DNA from: an archaeon
Lineage (GTDB): Archaea; Nanobdellota; Nanobdellia; Pacearchaeales; GW2011-AR1
Direction of reading: 5' to 3'
DNA: 64,000 nt
Assembly: GCA_018657525.1 (NCBI GenBank)
Contig: JABHWZ010000002.1
Location: 148,590-212,589 of the forward strand
Shown: one piece after another, positions 58,814 through 64,000 of the stretch
Layout: each line of letters begins with the position of its first letter
How positions within the stretch are numbered: the stretch's first letter is position 1
Made by a program: the position numbers and the translations under genes
The notes under the pieces: generated by a model
Database searches by the model: none
Told to the model about the DNA's origin: nothing
Seen by the model: only the letters and a program-made list of their open reading frames with translations

Positions 58814-59001
58814 AAAGAAGATTTTAATTATTATCTTGTCTAGCATGGGTGCTAGGCCACACGTCAGCTCACTAGTACATTATTTAGATTTATTTTAAGT
58901 CATAAAATTCATTTTCGACAATTAGTAGCGATGATCTTAGAAAAAAGGGATTGTGAACATTGAAGAAAAGGTGGCACAGAGTAAGCTGGCTAAATAGTTG
59001 C

Positions 59002-59086
59002 GTTTGCATAGATTCTATCTCAACACGAATCTCAATGCTAACTCGAATGATGACGATTTATCGAACTCGAATAGCAATGGTCAATG
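59002..59086 (+). repeat. DGR template repeat TR
   Basis: 85 bp, located 188 bp after target 2 and 23 bp before the reverse transcriptase start. In the target frame it reads with eight AAC/AAT (Asn) codons, the codon choice that gives the widest residue range without stops under adenine mutagenesis. Lacks the GC-rich block found after both VRs (followed by ACTTAGCACC). The TR-bearing RNA presumably runs from the 58.8-kb spacer into the RT gene. The spacer 58814-59001 has no gene. Confidence 0.93.
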
Positions 59087-59109
59087 ACTTAGCACCTTAG
59101 ACTTTCATC

Positions 59110-60111
59110 ATGAAAACTTACAAAAATCTCTATAAAAAAATTTATGATAAGAAGAACTTAGTTTCCGCCTGGAAAAAAGCAAGAAAAGGAAAAACACAAA
59201 AGAATTATGTGATTGAATTTGAAAAAGATTTAAGAAGGAATTTGCTCAAACTTCATTACGAATTACAAGAAGAAGCATATGCTCCTCTTCCTCTAAAAAC
59301 TTTTGTTTTAAGAGACCCAAAAACAAGGAAAATCAGTAAAGCGGATTTTAGAGACAGAATAGTTCATCACGCAATTAATAATATCCTTGAACCAATTTTT
59401 GAAAAAAGTTTTATTTACAATAATTGTGCTGGAAGAAAAAATAAGGGAACCTTATTTGCTTTGAAAAGATTCGAAAATTTTAGAAGGAAAATTACCCATA
59501 ATTTTAGCTCTTTTGGTTATTGTTTAAAGTGTGATATAGAACATTATTTTCAAAATATCAATCATGTAATTCTTTTTAAAATAATTAAAAGAAAAATTAA
59601 AGATGAAAATCTATTGAATCTTTTAGAATTAATATTCAAGTGCAACAATTCTTCTGAAGGTTTGCCTTTAGGAAACTTAACCTCGCAATTTTTTGCAAAT
59701 GTTTATTTAGGTGAACTAGATTATTTTATAAAACACAAACTAAATGTAAAATATTACCTTCGTTATGTGGATGACTTTGTTCTTTTACACAATTCAAAAA
59801 ATCAATTAAAAATTTGGAAAAAAGAAATAGAGATTTTTCTAAAGGAAAAATTAGAATTAAAACTTCATCCAGAGAAATCTAGAATAATCCCCCTTTCTAT
59901 AGGAATAGAGTTTGTTGGATTTAGAAATTTTTACTTTCATCAGTTGTTAAAACAAAGGAGCATTCGAATTATGAGAAATAAAATTAATTTTTATAAGAAA
60001 GGAGAGATTTCTTCAAAGAAAATCAAAGAAATTTTCCAAGGTTGGAAAGCCTATGCAAGTTGGGCAGATAGTCATTTCCTAATAAATGAATTCAATAAAG
60101 AAATTCATTAA
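59110..60111 (+). CDS. DGR-type reverse transcriptase
   Basis: The 333-residue product has RT blocks 'SKADFRDRIVHHAINNILEPIFEKSFIYNNCAGRKNKGT', 'GYCLKCDIEHYFQNI' (D142), 'EGLPLGNLTSQFFANVYLGELDYFIK' (185-209), 'YYLRYVDDFVLL' (Y219-V-D-D222) and 'LELKLHPEKSRIIPLSIGIEFVGF'. The SQ in the LPLGNLTSQ block and the lack of maturase or endonuclease domains fit DGR RTs rather than group II introns. It copies TR RNA with errors at adenines. Directly downstream of TR. Confidence 0.93.
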   Translation: MKTYKNLYKKIYDKKNLVSAWKKARKGKTQKNYVIEFEKDLRRNLLKLHYELQEEAYAPLPLKTFVLRDPKTRKISKADFRDRIVHHAINNILEPIFEKSFIYNNCAGRKNKGTLFALKRFENFRRKITHNFSSFGYCLKCDIEHYFQNINHVILFKIIKRKIKDENLLNLLELIFKCNNSSEGLPLGNLTSQFFANVYLGELDYFIKHKLNVKYYLRYVDDFVLLHNSKNQLKIWKKEIEIFLKEKLELKLHPEKSRIIPLSIGIEFVGFRNFYFHQLLKQRSIRIMRNKINFYKKGEISSKKIKEIFQGWKAYASWADSHFLINEFNKEIH

Positions 60112-60140
60112 TTTATTAAATCCCTCTTCCATATAATTAT

Positions 60141-62753
60141 ATGCAAAAAGAGGAGTATGCAAAAACCAAAGATGAACTTTTCAAAGAATTAGAAACATCT
60201 GAAAAAGGGTTGACAGACGAACAAGCAGAAAAACGTCTTGAACAATACGGAAAAAATAAAATAAAAAAAACCCATAAATTTAGACCTCTAAAAATATTCC
60301 TCTCTCAGTTTAAATCATTCCTCATTTATATTTTAATCTTCGCCGCGATTATCTCTTTTTTAATTCAACATTATATAGACGGGTTTGTAATTTCCGCAAT
60401 TGTTTTACTAAACGCTATAATCGGTTTCTTCCAACAATACAAGGCAGAAAAATCAATACAGAAATTAAGAGAGCTTTTAATTCCTAAATCTCAAGTTATG
60501 CGCGCGGGAAGATTAGTTGAAGTTTCATCTGAGGTGTTAGTTCCAGGAGACATAGTGATTTTAAATCCTGGAGATAAAATAAATGCAGATTGTAGAATTA
60601 TTGAATCAGAAAATCTACAAACCAATGAAGCAATCTTAACTGGAGAATCTCTCCCCATCAATAAAAACACTAAATTAATTTCTAAAAAATCAGAAATAAC
60701 TGAACAGAAAAATATTTTGTTTACTGGAACTCAAGTAGTAAGGGGCTCTGTAAAGGCTTTAGTAATTAAAACTGGGATGCAAACTGAATTTGGAAAAATT
60801 GCAAAGACATTGCAAAAAATAGAACCACAAAAAACTCCAATGCAAAAACGATTAGATAAATTTTCAAAACAAATAGGTTTTGTGATTTTAGGATTCGTAG
60901 CCCTAATTGTCGTCCTAGGATTCTTCGAACACTTTAATTTAATCGAAATGTTTTTTACTGCAGTTGCCCTTGCTGTTTCCGCCATACCTGAAGGTCTCCC
61001 TGCAGTATTAACAATCTCCTTTGCCATTTCTGCAGTGTTAATGTCAAAAGGCAATGTAATTGTCAGAAGGTTACCTGCAGTAGAATCTCTCGGCAGCGTC
61101 ACAGTAATTTGCTCAGACAAAACCGGAACAATGACCCATGAGGAAATGGAAGTCCAAGAAATATTTTCAAATAATAAATTCTATCTGCGAGACAGGGACA
61201 AAATATTATTCAAAAATAAAAAAATAGATTTCCCCCAAGATAAAACTTTATTCCAATTAATTAAAACAAGTATCCTTTGTAACAATGCCCGATTCGAAAT
61301 AATTAAAGATAAATATGAAATAATTGGAGACCCAACAGAACAAGCCCTCGTAAGAAATTCTCTTGACCTCGGGCTAAATAAAAAAGAAATGATTGAAGCT
61401 GAACATAGCATAAAGAAATTTGAATTTGATTCAAAAAGAAAAATGATGTCTGTTGTTAGAGATTTGGGGAGAAGCAAGGTTATTTATTCAAAAGGGGCAA
61501 TAGAAAAAATTCTTTCAGTCTCTGGTGCAGAATTAATCAACGGAGAATTAATTCATTTAACTTCAAAAAGGAAAAATGAAATTTTAGAACAAGCAAAAAA
61601 AATGGAACAAAAAGCTCTCAGAGTTTTAGCATTTGCTTACAAAAATATTCCTAAAAAAATAAAACCCTCTGAGGAAGGATTAATTTTTTTAGGAATTGTA
61701 GGAATGTTAGATCCTCCAAGAAAAGAAGTCAAATCTGCAATCACTCAATGCAAAAATGCAGGCATTGATATAAAAATGATAACTGGAGATTCTCTTCTAA
61801 CAGCTTCGGCAATAGGAGAAAAAATAGGCATAAAAGGAAAAGCAATATCCGGGACAGATTTAGACCAAATGTCTGACGCAGAATTAACCAAATCAATAAA
61901 TGAAATAGTAATTTTCGCAAGAACAACTCCTCATCAAAAATTAAGAATAACCAAAGCCTTACAATCTCAAAATCAGGTGGTTGCAATAACTGGTGACGGA
62001 ATCAACGATGCTCTTGCATTAAAATCTGCAGATATCGGAATTGCTATGGGAAAAAGAGGAACAGACGTCGCACGAGATATTGCCGACTTAGTCTTAATCG
62101 ACGACAATTTCGCTTCTCTTGTTCAAGGAGTAAAACAAGGTAGAAGAACTTATGATAATATTAAAAAATTCACAAAATATTTTTTAGCAGTAAATTTCGA
62201 TGAAATACTTTTGGTGGCCACCACATTATTCCTCAGGTTACCTCTTCCTTTACTTCCGCTACAAATTTTATGGGTAAACTTGATCACTGATTCTTTGCCA
62301 GCACTCTCTTTAGTTTTTGAAAACGGAGAAGATGTAATGAAATCAAAACCAAGAAAGGAAAAAAGTCTCCTCGACGGAATATGGAGATACATCCTCCTCG
62401 CTGGCCTGTTTGCATTTATCGCAAGTATCGCAGTATATTTGTTAGCAACCTCGCAAAATTTGTCTTACGCAAAAATAACCACCTTAGTATTAACCACAAT
62501 TATTTTATTTGAATTATTATTTGTTTACACTTGTAGGTCAGATAAATCACTTTTTAAAATTGGAATTTTCTCAAATAAATGGTTAAACTATTCAGTTTTA
62601 ATCTCAATCGCCCTACACCTTGCACTGCTCTACACTCCATTAGGATTTGTATTCGGAGTAGTTCCGTTAACTTTCGGAGACTGGCTATTCATTTTACCAT
62701 TTGCAGTTTCAGGAATATTTATATTTGAAGTTTACAAGTTAATTAAAAGATAA
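60141..62753 (+). CDS. P-type cation ATPase, calcium-type (P2)
   Basis: The 870-residue product has an actuator loop 'LTGESLPINK' (167-170), M4 'AIPEGLPAVL' (283-287), phosphorylation motif 'CSDKTGTMT' (D326), nucleotide domain 'KGAIEKIL', hinge 'TGDGINDALALKSADIGIAMGKRGTDVARDIADLVLIDDNF', and six C-terminal helices with 'WVNLITDSLPALSL'. These match SERCA/PMR1-like Ca2+ pumps. Exports or stores Ca2+ (possibly Mn2+). Two bases separate it from the antiporter gene, forming a Ca2+-homeostasis pair. Confidence 0.92.
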   Translation: MQKEEYAKTKDELFKELETSEKGLTDEQAEKRLEQYGKNKIKKTHKFRPLKIFLSQFKSFLIYILIFAAIISFLIQHYIDGFVISAIVLLNAIIGFFQQYKAEKSIQKLRELLIPKSQVMRAGRLVEVSSEVLVPGDIVILNPGDKINADCRIIESENLQTNEAILTGESLPINKNTKLISKKSEITEQKNILFTGTQVVRGSVKALVIKTGMQTEFGKIAKTLQKIEPQKTPMQKRLDKFSKQIGFVILGFVALIVVLGFFEHFNLIEMFFTAVALAVSAIPEGLPAVLTISFAISAVLMSKGNVIVRRLPAVESLGSVTVICSDKTGTMTHEEMEVQEIFSNNKFYLRDRDKILFKNKKIDFPQDKTLFQLIKTSILCNNARFEIIKDKYEIIGDPTEQALVRNSLDLGLNKKEMIEAEHSIKKFEFDSKRKMMSVVRDLGRSKVIYSKGAIEKILSVSGAELINGELIHLTSKRKNEILEQAKKMEQKALRVLAFAYKNIPKKIKPSEEGLIFLGIVGMLDPPRKEVKSAITQCKNAGIDIKMITGDSLLTASAIGEKIGIKGKAISGTDLDQMSDAELTKSINEIVIFARTTPHQKLRITKALQSQNQVVAITGDGINDALALKSADIGIAMGKRGTDVARDIADLVLIDDNFASLVQGVKQGRRTYDNIKKFTKYFLAVNFDEILLVATTLFLRLPLPLLPLQILWVNLITDSLPALSLVFENGEDVMKSKPRKEKSLLDGIWRYILLAGLFAFIASIAVYLLATSQNLSYAKITTLVLTTIILFELLFVYTCRSDKSLFKIGIFSNKWLNYSVLISIALHLALLYTPLGFVFGVVPLTFGDWLFILPFAVSGIFIFEVYKLIKR

Positions 62754-62754
62754 G

Positions 62755-63705
62755 ATGCTATTACAAAATATTTTACTATTTGCACTTGCAGGTTTTTTCT
62801 TAGTCATTAGTGGAATTTATCTTGTGAAATCTCTCGAGAGAATCTCAAAGTTTTTACGAATATCTGAATTTACTGCCGCATTTATTTTAATGGCATTTGC
62901 AACATCTTTGCCAGAATTATTAGTTGGAATAAACTCTGCAATTCAAGGTTCTCCTGCAATAAGTATGGGGAATGTTATAGGTGCTAGCATTTTAGATTTA
63001 ACTTTAATAACTGGGTTATTTATTTTGCTATCTAGAGGAATAAAATTTAAAACAAAAAAAGTTGGCTCAGAAATATATTTTATGTTCGCGTCAATAGTCT
63101 TACTTTTAATTCTATATCTCGTTGGGAATTCTCTTTCAAGAATAGACGGAATTATCTTGGTAGGATTATTCGGAATTAACTCTTATAGAATTTTCAAAAA
63201 AAGAGAAGATTACCCCTCGGAAATAAAAGATACTTCAAAAAGATATCAGGGGGTTTTATTTACTGCAATTTTTATCGGGTCACTTTTGCTTTTATTTTTT
63301 GCATCTGCTGCCGCAGTTAAATATGCAAAATTAATTGCTATCGATTTTAATTTCTCTGAACTTATTGTAGGAATATTTTTAGTTTCAATTGCAACGACTC
63401 TCCCAGAATTAATTTTTGGAATTAATGCTGTCTTAAAAAAACATCCAGAAATGGCAATTGGAAATCAAACCGGAACCATCTTCACAAATATAGCCTTAAT
63501 TTTAGGGGTAGTAGCAATCATTCATCCAATAACTGTCGCGCAAATGCCATTTTTTATCTCCGGATTATTTATGCTTTTGTCTGCTTTCTTATTTGTAGTA
63601 TTTATCCAAAGCGAAAGAAAAATTGACATTTTTGAGGGAATTTCATTAATTTTCTTATATTTATTTTTTATTATCTTACAATTTTTCGCTATCCCTAGAA
63701 TTTGA
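62755..63705 (+). CDS. Ca2+/cation antiporter (CaCA family, YrbG-like)
   Basis: The 316-residue product has about ten helices and two inverted alpha repeats: 'MAFATSLPELLVGINSAIQGSPAISMGNVIGASILDL' and 'VSIATTLPELIFGINAVLKKHPEMAIGNQTGTIFTNI', holding the ion-binding Glu residues. Exchanges Ca2+ for Na+ or H+. Co-transcribed with the P-type ATPase directly upstream. Confidence 0.92.
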   Translation: MLLQNILLFALAGFFLVISGIYLVKSLERISKFLRISEFTAAFILMAFATSLPELLVGINSAIQGSPAISMGNVIGASILDLTLITGLFILLSRGIKFKTKKVGSEIYFMFASIVLLLILYLVGNSLSRIDGIILVGLFGINSYRIFKKREDYPSEIKDTSKRYQGVLFTAIFIGSLLLLFFASAAAVKYAKLIAIDFNFSELIVGIFLVSIATTLPELIFGINAVLKKHPEMAIGNQTGTIFTNIALILGVVAIIHPITVAQMPFFISGLFMLLSAFLFVVFIQSERKIDIFEGISLIFLYLFFIILQFFAIPRI

Positions 63706-63728
63706 AAATTTTAAAAAAGAATATGAGA

Positions 63729-63744
63729 CAGGGGAAATCCCCTG
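63729..63744 (+). terminator. Short GC hairpin after the Ca2+ operon
   Basis: CAGGGG-AAAT-CCCCTG, a perfect 6-bp GC-rich stem 24 bp after the antiporter stop, standing out from AT-rich surroundings. No T-run follows, so it may instead stabilise the 3' end. The rest of 63706-63884 shows only AT-rich promoter-like sequence (TTTATAAATC and CTATAAATC). Confidence 0.4.
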
Positions 63745-63884
63745 CCTAAGAGGTTATTGAAATTTAATTTACAGAATTATTATCCAAAATTACTTTATAA
63801 ATCAAAAGAAGAAAAAATAACTATTTATCCTCTATAAATCTGCACTACCCAAATCCTTAAAAAAGAAAAACTCTCTGGTTTTTC

Positions 63885-64000
63885 ATGGAAATATACTCAA
63901 CTATTTTGCAAAACAAAGAAATGATAAAAATACTCTATGGAATTTTAATCTCTCTAATTTGCACAGTTATAGTTTTCAAATCTCATCGCCTTTTCAATCT
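63885..64000 (+). CDS. Partial membrane protein (runs off window)
   Basis: An ATG at 63885 opens a frame of 38 codons to the window end. The visible part (MEIYSTILQNKEMIKILYGILISLICTVIVFKSH) contains one hydrophobic helix after a short charged start. TATA-like CTATAAATC lies about 50 bp upstream. Too short to identify. Confidence 0.5.
   Translation, partial: MEIYSTILQNKEMIKILYGILISLICTVIVFKSHRLFN

Noticed and set aside
57873-58898. Out-of-frame readings across both VRs (57873-58058 and 58659-58898)
   Set aside because: They are alternative frames over the shared VR/IMH block; adenine-specific changes make sense only in the target frames.
59110-60111. Reverse transcriptase as group II intron or retron
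   Set aside because: No maturase/endonuclease domain or intron RNA domains V/VI are seen, and the adjacent template with adenine-only differences in two genes is specific to DGRs.

Overview
The window is AT-rich, gene-dense archaeal DNA. Markers are PCNA, a fused small/large-subunit primase, an archaeal histone, ribosomal proteins S19e, L31e and L39e, Cbf5, TrmY, Mre11-Rad50, an archaeal-type RNase P RNA, form III RuBisCO and many tiny hypothetical genes. The one-piece primase, short genes, class III (pilin-type) leaders and form III RuBisCO fit a DPANN archaeon of the Pacearchaeota/Woesearchaeota type. That placement is inference from gene content; no 16S rRNA is present.

Layout. 1-12.9 kb (minus strand) is one long operon led by a small HTH gene. 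It encodes pilin-leader membrane proteins and giant Cys-rich surface proteins, with two MntA/HepT-type nucleotidyltransferase/HEPN pairs inserted. 13-17.4 kb holds a secreted protein, an HExxH protein, PCNA and divergent primase. 17.4-23 kb is an accessory zone of repeated units: a palindrome, ndk (one intact, one nonsense-mutated) and an orphan gene, plus a HTH-NTase/HEPN pair and a TrmB-like regulator. 23-30 kb has membrane-anchored secreted proteins, a ComEA-like protein, a PRTase-like membrane protein and a nuclease-like protein. 30-42 kb mixes a fourth NTase/HEPN pair with the information-processing core (histone, LysRS, RNase HI, TrmY, Cbf5, AlkD-like, L31e, L39e, S19e, YhbY). 42-50.5 kb holds the RuBisCO-HAD-Nudix operon, a glycerophosphodiesterase, a DHH nuclease and CysRS. 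50.6-55.2 kb has tRNA-Phe, RNase P RNA and mre11-rad50. 56-60.1 kb is a complete diversity-generating retroelement (DGR). 60.1-63.7 kb holds a Ca2+-type P-ATPase and a Ca2+/cation antiporter.

The main discovery is the DGR. A DGR-type reverse transcriptase (59110-60111) is preceded by an 85-bp template repeat (59002-59086). The template matches variable repeats at the 3' ends of two consecutive target genes (VR1 57903-57987, VR2 58662-58746). VR1 differs from the template at 13 positions and VR2 at 20, all at template adenines; VR2 has one further T-to-C at its 5' edge. Both VRs are followed by the same GC-rich block with a 6-bp-stem hairpin, as expected of an initiation-of-mutagenic-homing site. 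Neither target has a visible signal peptide, so the diversified proteins are probably intracellular. A ribbon-helix-helix-like gene and a divergent HTH regulator with inverted repeats sit upstream.

Other notable structure: two dispersed palindromic repeat families that insert in frame into coding sequence (one inside cbf5); a 1240-residue surface protein whose two halves also occur as separate genes with toxin-antitoxin-like pairs at the junctions; a re-used 'ndk tail' carrying a strong Shine-Dalgarno site in front of unrelated orphan genes; and a duplicated tRNA-Phe 3' end.
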